Shown one piece after another: positions 22,948 through 33,370 of a stretch of DNA of 64,000 nt. This DNA is from Exophiala sp. HKRS030. Its lineage: Eukaryota; Ascomycota; Eurotiomycetes; Chaetothyriales; Herpotrichiellaceae. Under the pieces are notes generated by a model, which had not been told where the DNA came from, ran no database searches, and saw only the letters and a list, made by a program, of their open reading frames with translations. The position numbers and the translations under genes were made by a program. The stretch's first letter is position 1. The number at the start of each line of letters is the position of its first letter. Where the stretch lies: positions 434,001-498,000 of the forward strand of contig JAHWDD010000016.1 in the NCBI GenBank assembly GCA_023897205.1. Reading direction: 5' to 3'.

Positions 22948-25312
22948 TTATCTCGGCTTCAGATAGCGTTGATAGTTCCTCGCTTGTCCCTCATATGTTT
23001 CCATGTCCAAATGCGGATATTGTCTCAATTCATTTAACCTGTGCTCCAATATGACCTCAGCAGCTTCACATTTCGGATGAGCGCAAGGCTCGACCTTAGT
23101 TAAGCTTGCGGCTACATACACGTTCCAAACCCCGACACATGCCAGCATGAACTCGGCCTGGGCGACCATGCAATCATCCTGGCTCATCCGCGCATTTGCC
23201 AGCAACTTTTCGCCATATTCGCGAGCCTGATCAGCATGCTGTTGTCGTTCTGCGCTTTGACGCGCCGCCATGCTGAGTCGGATCGAGGTTTCCATGAGTT
23301 TCTGGCAGATACGCGAGACTTGCTTCAATGGAGTGGACGGGTCCGCCTTGTAGTACTCTAGAACTTTCGAGAAGTGTTTTTGGGCTTCCATAAGATCCTT
23401 GCGCTGGGTACGATCCGAAGGTTGTTTGAGATACTTGTTCCCTATATTGATGAGTTCTGCTGGGTGATCAGTTAGCGCCTTGCCTTGGTCACTACCCATA
23501 TGATGACTATGCTGCACATCCATGCAATCAGTGTGAAAAGGTCCCAGGGCTGGCGCCAAAATATTACTTACAGATCTCGGATGAAGTCGCTCTTGAGGAC
23601 GCTATGGACGGTCTTGGAATCGTTGGAGCCATGGTCTGCTGTTTCAACCTTCGGACAAATTCTGTTGTGGGTGCATCTGAACGCAAAATCGTGGGATCAG
23701 TAGTCTGGATGTGGACTAAATTTGGCAGACTTAAACGTACATTCCTTCTTCCGTAGGTTCTCCACGCATGTTCTCACCTCCCCTATTGTGCCACGCTTCT
23801 GCAAGTAAGTGGATGTCGCTGCGCGGATCAGATCCTGCTCTTCGAACTCGGCCAGCTTTACATTGTCCAAACCATGGTCAACATTGAAGCGAAAGCAACG
23901 ACCTTTGTCCACAGAATCGCGCCATCGTCCTAAAAATTTCTGATTCGTGGCTTCAGTCTCGGTCGCACTTTTCTGCAGTGTCTCGAAGAAATGCTTTAGT
24001 CCTTTATCAGACACACTCCGGATACCAGGATGTCCGGTTCCGATCGAGATGAAGCATTTCACTAGAGGTTGCAAGTTGCCGGTCTCCTCACACCAAAGAT
24101 CTGATGCTTCTTCTTCGACCTCTAAAGCAGGATTGTTAGCTCCCAAGGCGCCGTCGATAAACTTGGTGCCCCGATGGCGACATCGGAAAAGTAGGTTGGC
24201 GCAGCCGAAGTGGCCAGAGCAGCTTCCAGAATGGTTGGGTTGAGGTCAGATACTGTGGGGACTCTGTAGCTGCGAAGCCGTGTTGTGGTGTTCGTCTTCT
24301 GGAATTTTGTGCAAACGAAACTAGGAATAGCACAGTCAGAGTATTGCACATCAACCCTTTTCACAATGGTTCCCCCCTGATATTTTACTCCCTGTCGATT
24401 TTTGGTGGACTTCTTGCCCCTCCTATTGACGATTCAGAGGCCGCCATGGCTAACAAGGTATGATTAGTGATATAATACTCTCAACAATATTACTTGCTAA
24501 TTTTGCTGGCTTGTCATATAGGTGGTCTCGCTTACCCTCGAAGAACAACGTGGAGTAAAATTTCACGGGGGGCCCATTGTACTAAGTCGTCCGATCAAGA
24601 GTTCAAAGCATACTCACACTTTACATCGTGGCCTCTTGCCACTCTCAAACTTTTCGTCCAAGGGAACACTACGTTCCTTGAGCACTTGTGAAATAGCATG
24701 CTCAAGAGCCTTGGATGAGAACCTTGGCTGAACGGCCCCAAGCATGCCTAAGAATGAATGGTTGATCTTTTTCTCAAAGACATGCTTCATCATCTTCGTG
24801 TAGGCATCTATGCATTCTTCGACGGACATTTCTAGACATCCAAGCATGATTGCAATGAGCCTATATGGATATTAGCACTCACGCTTGTAAGGCTGGAATA
24901 GATTATAGTTGAAAATTGGGCAAAGTTGGCACATATTGGTATCTCACCCTCCCGTACTCGTGCCTCCGATCAGATCAAAGATCTCGCAAGGTTTCCTTGG
25001 TCGTAGGCCTGCCTCTTCGCGCATGTAGTTGAGCCGATTCATGATGCCTTGAAGAATGTACAGGGTTGAAAGACCACGTACGCCGCCGCCGTCCAACGAC
25101 AGCAGACAGTAGCCCGAATTGTCCAGAGTTTGGTCATTGCTGATCGATGATCTTGAAGCTACCAACGTAGCATCACTTTGTGCATCCATCTCATAATTGG
25201 GTGCCATAACCTTGACCCTTGGGATGGTGAATTCTAAAGGTAGTTCCAGGAGTCTGAAGTCGATGGAGAAGAACAGGGGAACAATCCCTAAATCATCTCT
25301 GGTGCGCGACAT
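22948..25312 (-). CDS. Patatin-like phospholipase with helical C-terminal region
   Basis: Exons in transcript order: 25312-24948, 24860-24618, 24320-23741, 23676-23572 and 23459-22948. One base must be restored in the C run at 24169-24172 (plus strand); the product is then 601 residues. The patatin domain shows the oxyanion loop LDGGGVRGLS, nucleophile GGTSTGG (Ser119) and the dyad Asp in FIDGALGANNP (D259), with KVFVCTKFQ and LEAALATSAAPTYF between them. From ~420 the protein is mostly helical and charged. No NB-ARC or TPR is visible, although fungal homologues often fuse patatin to them. The likely activity is acyl hydrolysis of membrane lipids. Intron 2 (24321-24617) is 297 nt because it carries a 218-bp MITE. 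M35 (MAPNYEMDAQ) is an alternative start. Patatin modules also occur as NLR effectors, matching the neighbouring NACHT and HET genes. Confidence 0.87.
24363..24580. mobile_element. MITE-like element with 29-bp terminal inverted repeats, inside a patatin intron
   Basis: Bases 24363-24391 and the reverse complement of 24552-24580 match at 25 of 29 positions without gaps; both begin ACAATGG, continue with a C tract and end ATTTTACTCC. The element is 218 bp, has no transposase and lies wholly within intron 2 of the patatin gene. Removing it leaves a 79-nt intron, the normal size here. No clear target-site duplication remains: the right flank could be TA, but the left flank reads CA. This fits a non-autonomous DNA transposon, possibly Tc1/mariner-like; the superfamily is not certain. 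Confidence 0.75.
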
Positions 25313-25682
25313 CTATATTGCCTTCTTGGTGGGTGCTACTAGTGAGCGCTGGTAGGCTGACTTGCGGACTTTCAGCGCCTCAGGGGCACCGTGGGCCACC
25401 CACATTTGGATGCGGGCCGTGCCCATTATCCGCTCGACCTGTCTCCACCCGAGGGAACTAGGCACCTAAGGCTCTTGTTGACCTGTGAGGGGCCCACCCT
25501 GGTCAACGGCTCCAGAGCCTACTGACTGACGACTTGTCACCCGTTGAGAGTGGTGCCTTGAACAACGGAAAGCAAGCGTAGGATCAAAGTGCATAGCATG
25601 TTGAGAGCATCAATTTTGAGACTACATACATAAATTCGGATTCGCATGCTCACATCATCGTAAGCGACATTCAGACGCCCGT
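25313..25682. other. Intergenic, no gene recognised
   Basis: This 370-bp gap lies between the patatin start and the stop codon of the Cys-rich membrane protein, both on the minus strand. The part nearest the patatin gene (25330-25560) is rather G/C-rich. It presumably contains the patatin promoter; nothing specific was recognised. Confidence 0.55.
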
Positions 25683-26510
25683 CTAATATCTATGTGGTGA
25701 GTAACTGTGCATATTGGATACCAGCGTTGGCGCTGGCCTTGGCAAACCGGAAACCATCGAGATGGAATCATCAGGCGTTACCTCTGAATCGGACTTATGC
25801 GGATAGTAGGGCTCAGGGTAGAGATTCACGGGGTAAACGGGCTGTGGTTGATGTGGTTTCCTCCCACCCACACCACAAGCGAACCATCTGAACACTATCT
25901 TGAGCGCAAATACCAGGAACGCAAGACCGATCACGCTCCCAATAACTATGCCAATGATTGTTGTCAAGGACAGCTGGCCCGAGCTAGAGGATGATGTCTG
26001 TGAAGCGGATGCAGAGGTATTAGTTGGCGTAGCTGCCCCTCCCGCTGCTGTCCCGGTTCCTGTTGTAACCCCAGCTCCAGTTGTCGTTGTTGCCTGCACT
26101 GTCGCAGGTGCTGCAAGGCTGTACCCCTTCTGTGCGCAATAATCTGCGTATATGCTCCCAGCTGTCGAAGCATCGATCCTAGAGTCGCCAACCGTGCAAT
26201 ATCTCTCAACACAGCTGGTCAAATAAACCTGCGCAGGCGCTTGCAAGTCTGTTCGGCAGTAACAGTCATTTGTAGCTTGCCAGTTACTGTCGGCACAATT
26301 TGTTTGTGATTTGCAACCTATTTTCGAACCGAGCACATCGTAGGGACAATAACCAGTGACCACGAAACAAGATTGTGCGCAGGGTTTTTGGAATGGGAAG
26401 GCCGAGAGAGCGATGATGTCCTGAGTGATAGTACCGACTTGAGCGTACACAAGCTGCAAGATAATCGTGCTGGTGAGAAGATGAAGACTTGTCATCGTGG
26501 ATCCGGTCAT
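25683..26510 (-). CDS. Cys-rich single-pass membrane protein (CFEM-like ectodomain)
   Basis: One 275-residue frame with a classical surface-receptor layout. A signal peptide occupies ~1-24 (LLTSTIILQLVYAQ). A Cys-rich ectodomain spans ~40-125, with about ten cysteines in patterns such as PCAQSCFVVTGYC, GCKSQTNCAD, NDCYCRTDL and SCVERYC. A Thr/Ser/Gly/Ala-rich stalk follows, then one membrane span (TTIIGIVIGSVIGLAFLVFA) and a Pro/Tyr-rich cytoplasmic tail. Spacing resembles fungal CFEM modules, but cysteine number and order do not match exactly, so the family name is tentative. Such proteins can act in heme or iron uptake, adhesion or sensing; no function is assigned. The start is the first ATG, with M6 as an alternative. 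Its position next to the NLR/HET/patatin group may or may not be meaningful. Confidence 0.75.
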   Translation of the reverse strand: MTGSTMTSLHLLTSTIILQLVYAQVGTITQDIIALSAFPFQKPCAQSCFVVTGYCPYDVLGSKIGCKSQTNCADSNWQATNDCYCRTDLQAPAQVYLTSCVERYCTVGDSRIDASTAGSIYADYCAQKGYSLAAPATVQATTTTGAGVTTGTGTAAGGAATPTNTSASASQTSSSSSGQLSLTTIIGIVIGSVIGLAFLVFALKIVFRWFACGVGGRKPHQPQPVYPVNLYPEPYYPHKSDSEVTPDDSISMVSGLPRPAPTLVSNMHSYSPHRY

Positions 26511-27898
26511 TGCTGATGCTAGTTTGTTTAACTTGTTGTTGACTTGCTATCATTCAAGGACAGATTGATCGCGAACTGTGAGTGAAAGAGGCAGGCTGGA
26601 AAGACCAGGTGGAATCATCGGCTGAAGAAGAAGTCCACAGCACAAAGGATGACTGACCTGGGAGGCCACGAGAAGGTACTCGACCCTCAGGCAAGGCTAA
26701 CTTGCCCATCAGGGGTGTAGCGTACAAGTTGCCCCTGTAATATTTCATTTCCTGAGCCTCACAATGCAGGGCCGTGCGCCACCACAGCAGGGCGGCTATA
26801 CTCTGACTGTTTGAGGTTGTCGGTGTCTGCTGCAGGAGAAATTAGCATACCTGGCGTAATATCTAATGAGACAAGCCTAGAGCCCATGACCCGTGACCCT
26901 GAAAAGGACGGAACTGCTTTGCTTGTTAGATCGGATAAAAGCTTGAGGTTCCAAGCCACAGCGCTTCACAGAAACCAGGAGCGAAAGGCATGAGGTTTTG
27001 GGCCAAGTATCACAGACAACTTACTCCGTGCAAGGCGTCGACAAGCCAAGAACCTTTTGCAAACCAAGCCTATTTGGGGCCAGTGCGCCTGAACACAAAA
27101 CAGCGTACCAGGAAACGATGCAGCTAGCTAGCATGGGTTGTCCTGGACTTACCAGGCCATTAAATCAGTCCATTGAAACATCAGCCTAACCAATTTGCAC
27201 CATCATCGAATGATACCCCTGAAGATGTCAACTCCGGAGGGTCAAAGCCATCCGTCTGGATGGAGAGCTTCGCAAGATACGAGCCTGGCCAACGCCTGCA
27301 GCTCCTTCGGGACGACGCAAAGGCTGTTGTTAGGGACTCTTTATAGGCTTCGAGAGCATCCAGACTTTTGCAATCGATACGGCCTACTTGTGATAAGATG
27401 AATTGGACGTGTACCGGTTGCAAGAGCCATTTCAAAAACCCACGTGTTCATGTCCACTCCAAAAGTATCTCAAACAAGCTTATACTCCTCGGGAGATCCC
27501 GTCCACTTGCTAGACGAAGCGAGGCTGAATATGGCAGCTTGATCACCAACCGAAAGCCCATTCTCCAGATGCGTGCATAATTCCCTTTAGGGAAGAGTTG
27601 ACGATCTTACGGTATTATCACCACAAAAGAGTCCAGGAGCGCGGTTCACCAAGAGTGTAGCAGCTTTCAATCTTTTGCTCAGAACGATAGTAATCTTCTG
27701 CGCTTACAACACAAGTCACGCAATTCACGCCAAGCCGCTCGCGTTATATCCACCTTCAGAAGTACAAAAGGCTACATAATTATCCGTGCCTCTTTCCACT
27801 TGATTGACTTTGAAATTAATCATAATCAACCATACCTGCTTTGGTCCTTTTATACCCACGACGACAACGATAGTACAGTACCACCACTAGACGAGAAC
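26511..27898. other. Intergenic, no gene recognised
   Basis: This 1.4-kb region lies between two divergently transcribed genes (membrane protein minus, SDR plus). Frames of 60-89 codons occur on both strands without domains or convincing introns. Repeats and RNA genes were not seen. Confidence 0.55.
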
Positions 27899-28796
27899 AT
27901 GGTGTCCAACAAATTCTTCGCCATTGTGGCTGGTATCGGACCTGGAACTGGTCGCTCTGTGGCCCTCAAGTTCTCAGAAGCCTACCCCGTTGTGTTGTTG
28001 GCCCGCAATCCGGAGAGCTACAACGATGTCGTCGATCAAATCAACAAGAATGGCGGCAAGGCAATCGGCGTTGCTTCTGACGCGACGGACGAAACATCCC
28101 TTGCCTCGGCTTTCGAAACTGTACAGAAGCACAAGGACTTTGCAGACTTACAGCTCGTCGCTGCAATATATAACGTTCGGCCTGGCTCAAGGTCCAGCCG
28201 CAAGCCGTTCTTGGAGTTGAAGTTGGAAGACTTGGATATCAGTCTTCAAGGTAATGTGTATGTCCTTGCTCTCTCCGAAAAGCCAACTTCAATCCTGCTG
28301 GCCCATGTCTAATACAAATGGTCCCCGGACAGTCGCGGCCTCTTTACATTCGGGCAAAGCGTGGTGCCTCGTCTTCTACAATCTGTCGAGACTTCTCCAC
28401 ATCCACCAACACTGATTGTCACTGGCGCGACTGCTTCAATCCGTGGTTCTAAGCTTTGGTCTGTCATTGCGGCAGGAAAATCTGCCGGACGCATCCTGAC
28501 GCAATCTCTTGCTCGGGAGTTTGGCCCTCAAGGGCTTCATGTTGCGCACGCGATCATTGATGGGGGTATTGACGTTCCCGACGCGGCGCATGCTGCAAAC
28601 AACGAAGCCACTCCGGATGGCAAGATAAGCCCCTTTGGGGTGAGTTTAATCATTTAGTTGTGCCAAAGTCCAGGCGAGTGGGAAATACTGATTCTATTTT
28701 TTCCAGATCGCCGAAAGCTATTGGAATCTACATATTCAGCACAAATCTGCGTTTACCCAAGAGATTGATCTACGACCTTTCAATGAGAAGTTCTAA
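27899..28796 (+). CDS. SDR-fold NAD(P)-binding protein lacking the catalytic Tyr
   Basis: Exons 27899-28257, 28333-28639 and 28707-28796 give 251 residues. Intron 1 uses GTATGT after AATGT and intron 2 GTGAGT after GGG; both keep the protein in frame. The N-terminus has a Rossmann signature (AIVAGIGPGTGRSVALKFS), followed by VVLLARN for the cofactor ribose/phosphate site. The classical SDR catalytic YxxxK should fall in KLWSVIAAGKSAGRILTQSLA. The Lys is there, but the Tyr position holds Ile. The usual active-site Ser region is present (VTGATAS). Members with this GxGPGTG motif are common in fungi, often with a replaced Tyr, and are uncharacterised. It may bind NADPH without classical dehydrogenase chemistry. 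Good gene model, unknown substrate. Confidence 0.82.
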
Positions 28797-29359
28797 TTAG
28801 GCATGCTTTGGGTTCCTATAAGTCGGCGAAGCTTTTTCCATGGCATATACCAGCTGCAAAATTGGCGCGGAGTGACTGCAGGTGTCTCACTCTGACGGAT
28901 ATGCCAAATGAAATGAGTAATCACGAAATATCAATTTATAAACGTTGAACCACCGAAGGTGATCGTGCTTTGGATTAAATTCCCAGGTGACCGCGGGGAG
29001 ATGCCTCCTTGTAAACCTCAGCCAATCTATTCGCCCATCGTGCTTTCTTGGACGGCAGAAGTGTTGCTTCACATACGTATTATTCCCCGCAAGTCCCTGA
29101 AACCACATCCTTGTCGATGTTATGCGGAGTATGATTCGCGTCAGCCGTGGGTTATCTACGCTGATAGGCATTGGCATGCTTTTCGCGTTTATTGCGTGCT
29201 CACCAGATTACAAATTCAAGCACTGAATTGCGGAGTTGCGATGCCGAGGATCCTGTGAGGGATATATCACTCCTACAGTCTGGACTTTTGCTTCCTACTA
29301 CGGTGCTCCAAATCATCGACAGAGATCGTTAGGGCATTCATATTGGAAATAAGCATACC
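28797..29359. other. Intergenic, no gene recognised
   Basis: This 563-bp spacer lies between two plus-strand genes and should contain the promoter of the CmcJ/AsaB-like gene. Overlapping frames of about 97 codons on both strands show no family features. No repeats were noticed. Confidence 0.55.
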
Positions 29360-30463
29360 ATGGCCACAGCAACAGTTCAACGCGCCCCAGGCAATACTAT
29401 CGGACAAGTCGTGGAACCTCTTGTTCAAAGTGCTAAGCCTAGCAAGCACGACGTTGCTGCAGAGTTGTACTACTACAAGGATCCTGGTGATGGAAGTGCC
29501 CTGAGCCTTCTTACGTTGGGTGAGTTCTTGCTTCGTTCGTAGAAAAGGAGAATTCTGTTACTGAGAGAATCATCAGAAAACCAACCAGCTATCTTCGCCC
29601 ACATGTAGCACAGAATGTCATTATTCATGACATCTCAGGAGATGAGGACAAATACACTGTCGATAGTCATGGCTTCCAGTATGTGAAGCATGAAAGCACA
29701 GAGAAGGACTTTGTCGATGATCAGAAGATCAAAGCAGAGTATTATCCAGAAATCGAACAGCTCCTGAAGGATAGGTAGGGCTCTACTTCTGGGTTGCTGA
29801 CGCTCTGCGTTTACTTATTTGAATTTTCCACAGCCTTGGAGCTTCTCGCGTTTTTATCTTCGACCATACCATCCGCCGAGCCACTTCCGACGTTCGTGAC
29901 ATTGCTGGACAACTCCGAGGCCCAGCTCGTCGTGTGCACATCGACCAATCCTATCAAGCATCAGAGAACCGTGTCAGGTACCACTTACCGGACGAAGCAG
30001 ATGAGCTTCTGAAGAAGCGTTTTCAGCTTATCAACGTGAGTCCCAGTCCCACCAATTTTTGGCTACAATCGACCCTACATAGCATGGCGACAAGCCACAA
30101 GAGTCATGAGGAGCATACTCACGCGTTTTTGAACAACAGGTTTGGCGTCCCATAAAAACCATTCTTCGTGATCCGCTCACTCTGGCCGACGCGCATTCCG
30201 TTCCCGATAGTGACCTTGTTGCTGCCAAATTAATTTACCCGGACCGCGAAGGTGAAACTTATGCCGTCAAACCCAATCCGAAGCACGAGTGGTACTTTAA
30301 GTACGCGCAACGGCCAGACGAGCCACTGTTCATTAAGTGCTATGATTCTGTAGACGATGGCCGTGCAAGGAGGATTCCACATACCGCATTCGTGGACCCG
30401 GAATATGCAGAGTACCCGCCGCGAGAGAGTATTGAGGTGAGGACGCTGGTTTTCTACGATTAG
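29360..30463 (+). CDS. CmcJ/AsaB-like hydroxylase/desaturase
   Basis: Exons 29360-29519, 29577-29774, 29834-30035 and 30140-30463. Exon 1 needs one base in its C run at 29499-29501. With it the frame reads GSAPEPSYVG and joins KPTSYLRPHV across intron 1, giving 294 residues; without it intron 1 would splice out of frame. Family landmarks are AELYYYKDPGDGSAP near the N-terminus, HDISGDEDKY, GFQFVKHES, FIFDHTIRR, PARRVHIDQSYQ, LINVWRPIKTIL, RDPLTLADA and the C-terminal IPHTAFVDPEY plus PRESIEVRTLVFYD. The His/Asp residues in HIDQS are typical of the Fe(II)/2-oxoglutarate-like GA4 desaturase/cephem-methoxylase group. In fungi these enzymes often belong to secondary-metabolite clusters (for example AsaB), but no such cluster is visible here. 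Substrate unknown. Confidence 0.85.
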
Positions 30464-31169
30464 AGGATTGCCTGAGGTGGAGACGAGCTGAGTTTGAGTT
30501 AGCATGGCCTTGCTGAAAATATGTCTCCAGGCCCACTGCAGGCACGCGGATGCATTTTTATTGGAGAGGAATCTGCGGATGAAGATTGCTTTTTCGTATA
30601 TTTTGGCTGTCTTGCCGGTTGTAGTGCTACTGCAGTTGGCGACCTCCCATATTGATATTGTGGACTCTCCATCGTCAAACAGGCCTATCTATCATACTTG
30701 ATATCATATGCGCTTGCGACGAGCGCAAAGATCATGTGGTAAAACTTTCCCTTTTAATTCTCCTCCGCTCTTTGCCCCATATCGCCGGACGAGTATGAAG
30801 CTCGTCGTCTCCCAACTACGTAGCAGTAGTGGTCTATTCGTGTGTCACGTCTGCGAGATTTCATATTAACGGAGATAATGCGGAGAACTGCATCCGTTGT
30901 TTGGCTTACATATGGAAGAACGATCGTCTGAATCAGTGGGCCATTGACTACCTAGATACATCGTGAGGCATGCAACTCCAGACAGCTGGAGCAAAGACTC
31001 CTCCTCTGGAAGTGAAGAATCACGTGGACCTGAAAGCGGTGCCCGACCCTTCCTGTATTGCAACCACTTTACATAAAATTCATGCTCCAACGCCATAGCG
31101 TGAGAGATCTCAGCATTCTCCTAACCCAGGTGCATCCCCACCTCATATTCATGCTCGCAGGCACCGCCA
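30464..31169. other. Intergenic between convergent genes
   Basis: This 706-bp spacer lies between the 3' ends of the CmcJ/AsaB-like gene and the Myb-like nuclear protein gene. A 76-codon minus frame (30866-31096) has no domain and was not accepted. No repeat or RNA gene was seen. Confidence 0.55.
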
Positions 31170-32249
31170 TTAAATTGAAGACTTAGTCATTTCCGGATAC
31201 GGCAGAGTCGATAGAATCTTCCCCTCTTCGTCCAAATCCATCGGATGGTCAATCTTCTGTCGCAAGTGCGGGTTTCCGACTCGTGTTGATCTGTGGGGAA
31301 AGGTTGGTTTGGTAAGTCGAACATTAGATTCCGAGAAAGAACTCTTCTTTTGGAAGGGCTTTCTGGGCTCTCGAAGGATAGGAACAGAAAAAGAACTTTT
31401 GGGGAAGTCAGATGTGGACCGGTTAGCCGGAAAGGGCATAGCCGGTAGGGAGTCTAGTCCTGCTTGACGGTGGTCCGCCGGGTCGCCGACTTCAAAGCCA
31501 TTGGAGGCAATGAGCGGAGACACAGAGGGTAAATTGTTGGTTGCGTACATAGGGATTCCGTGGCTGATATGATTTTGAGACGTCACTCTTAGTGAACTAT
31601 TCGCAGAACGCGGATCACTTGCTTGAGGAATTCCACCTTGTGGACCTGTCGAAGGATAACCTTGTCCGTGGGTGAAATGTAGTCCATTTAGCCCCAAGCT
31701 TGCTTTGAGCTTAAAGGTAGTACATTAGGTGTGACGCCGTATTTCGACCCGGTCATTCCTGGCATGGAGCTGTCCTCAGTGATCCCTGATTTTGGAACTT
31801 GAGAAGTAGCAGGTATCTCGGGAGGGTGATCAGTCAGTACCTGTGACTCCGGATCGAGCTTCCTCTTCTTGGATGCGGGTTTCTTTTGAGAAAAATGGGT
31901 GGCTTTATCCTTCGTTGAAGATGATGGATTTACTTTTGGAGATGTAGGTACTGCTGCATCCCCACTTGAAGAGATATCGTTGGCTTTCAAGAGACGCTCA
32001 TATCGTTTGGCTCTGTAGATTGTCAGGGGTTCGGATCATTTCTCGAAAGGAACTCATGTAACCGTGTAACGTACGCTGCGCCTTTGCTCACGACATCACA
32101 TTCTTTTGCTACTTCAGCAAAATCAACCTGGAAGGATCAGCAAGATTTTACAGGATGCATAGCAGGATAAGAAGTACCCGACCGTTCGTAGAATGCCGCA
32201 CACAACTCAGCAAAAATTTGAGTTGACTTTCAGGACTAATGCGAGACAT
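31170..32249 (-). CDS. Myb/SANT-like nuclear protein with basic disordered tail
   Basis: Exons are 32249-32178, 32127-32075 and 32012-31170; introns are 32128-32177 (50 nt) and 32013-32074 (62 nt). One base must be restored in the C run at 31692-31695 (plus strand), joining KQAWG to LNGLHFTHG; the product is 322 residues. Residues ~9-50 (QLKFLLSCVRHSTNGRVDFA, EVAKECDVVSKGAAAKRYER) form the three-helix Myb/SANT-like module common in small fungal nuclear proteins. The second intron interrupts it in phase 2 just before AKRYERL. The same position and phase are found in the gene at 56.9-58.3 kb. The rest is Ser/Pro/Lys-rich and disordered, with a nuclear signal (KKPASKKRKLD). A DNA- or chromatin-binding role is inferred. 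The frameshift pattern points to sequence error. Confidence 0.8.
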
Positions 32250-33370
32250 ATTGAGCGCAGCTGGACAAGGTTGTTGAACTGCGGTGGTTCCGACCTGTTA
32301 GGTATCTGAGTGTTGACGTGTTGCAGTAGATAATACTGAGAGCAAATCGGCCAGAAATTGATACAGTCCCGCACCTTTTGAGGCACTTCAGGGGCCGTGG
32401 GCCGTCACAGTAGGTCACTCTTTGTCAAATCATAATGAGCCAAAGTATCAAAACCAAACATCCTCATGGGAATGCACCGGGTGTTGTATTGTACCGTCCA
32501 TAACAAAGACCGCATCACATCTTTTCTCACATATCTTCATTACAAGTGGGCAAACAATTGACCACTCATCACGTGTTATACCATAGCTGATGATCTTCTC
32601 TTCCAGGCTTGATCTTTACCAATCTGTGGGGCGCATTGTGCATATCTGCCTGGGGGTGGCGTTTGTGCAGAGCTGGAGCAAATACAGGGCGTGGTGGCTC
32701 ACAGACATTCTCTTTATGGCAGAACATGGATGTGAGAGCTGGGGGAAACAGCCACAATCTATTCAACAAAGCATCCTCTTGTAAATTACTTCGGTGAAGT
32801 CGTCGACGCTGTTGAGGTGAGCCGCCTTGGGACTATGCGCCCGGCAAGGCATGACGACGGCATTGCAGTCTTCAGTTTATGCTGGTTCCGACGGTCTCAA
32901 CGGTCTTGAAATTCCAACTCAGCTTCATGTGGTAGTGGCAGAGTCAAGCCTTGACAACCACCAGCAGACTCAGTTCGATCTTTGAGCACAAAATACAGTG
33001 GTCATGTACTTTTGAAGAGTAACCTCACTTCCCGCAGCAGCGGAAATAGTATATGGTGATTACGTAAGCTAGCACTCGGATTCCCTGTTTTCCCGATACC
33101 GGCCAATGTCTGGTTTCCATGATTGTGATTGGTGGAGCCTTGTAGCGCCAAGGGCTTGTTGACGCTAAACCCAGAATAGCCATCTGGAGACAATGATTTC
33201 CTCGAATTCCTCTGGAAGATTCTCCAAATAAATTTTAGAACTCCAGACCTAGTTACTGTGACTCTTCGCCCTCATCTAATACTTCGCATCTCGTATTGAC
33301 TTCCTTTGCATTCCTGTCATCCCATTCTACTTCCATTTCTCAGTCGATCACATCTCTATTGTTTTTCACC
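32250..33370. other. Divergent promoter region of the Myb-like and HSP60 genes
   Basis: This 1.1-kb region lies between divergent start codons. Short frames at 32569-32797 on both strands have no family features. The HSP60-proximal part contains a possible heat-shock element, listed separately, and a pyrimidine-rich leader (33270-33360). Confidence 0.6.
33214..33225 (+). promoter_or_regulatory. Possible heat-shock element upstream of HSP60
   Basis: GGAAGATTCTCC contains one nGAAnnTTCn pair about 146 bp upstream of the HSP60 ATG, with an imperfect extra TTC/GAA word before it (33207-33211). HSP60 genes are known Hsf1 targets, so the position is sensible. Only two of the usual three 5-bp units are clean; confidence is low. 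Confidence 0.3.

Noticed and set aside
23716..23740. 25-nt intron in the patatin gene (GTACGT to TTTAG)
   Set aside because: Too short; the next acceptor (CGTTCAG) gives a 64-nt intron with a CTGAT branch site and the correct frame.
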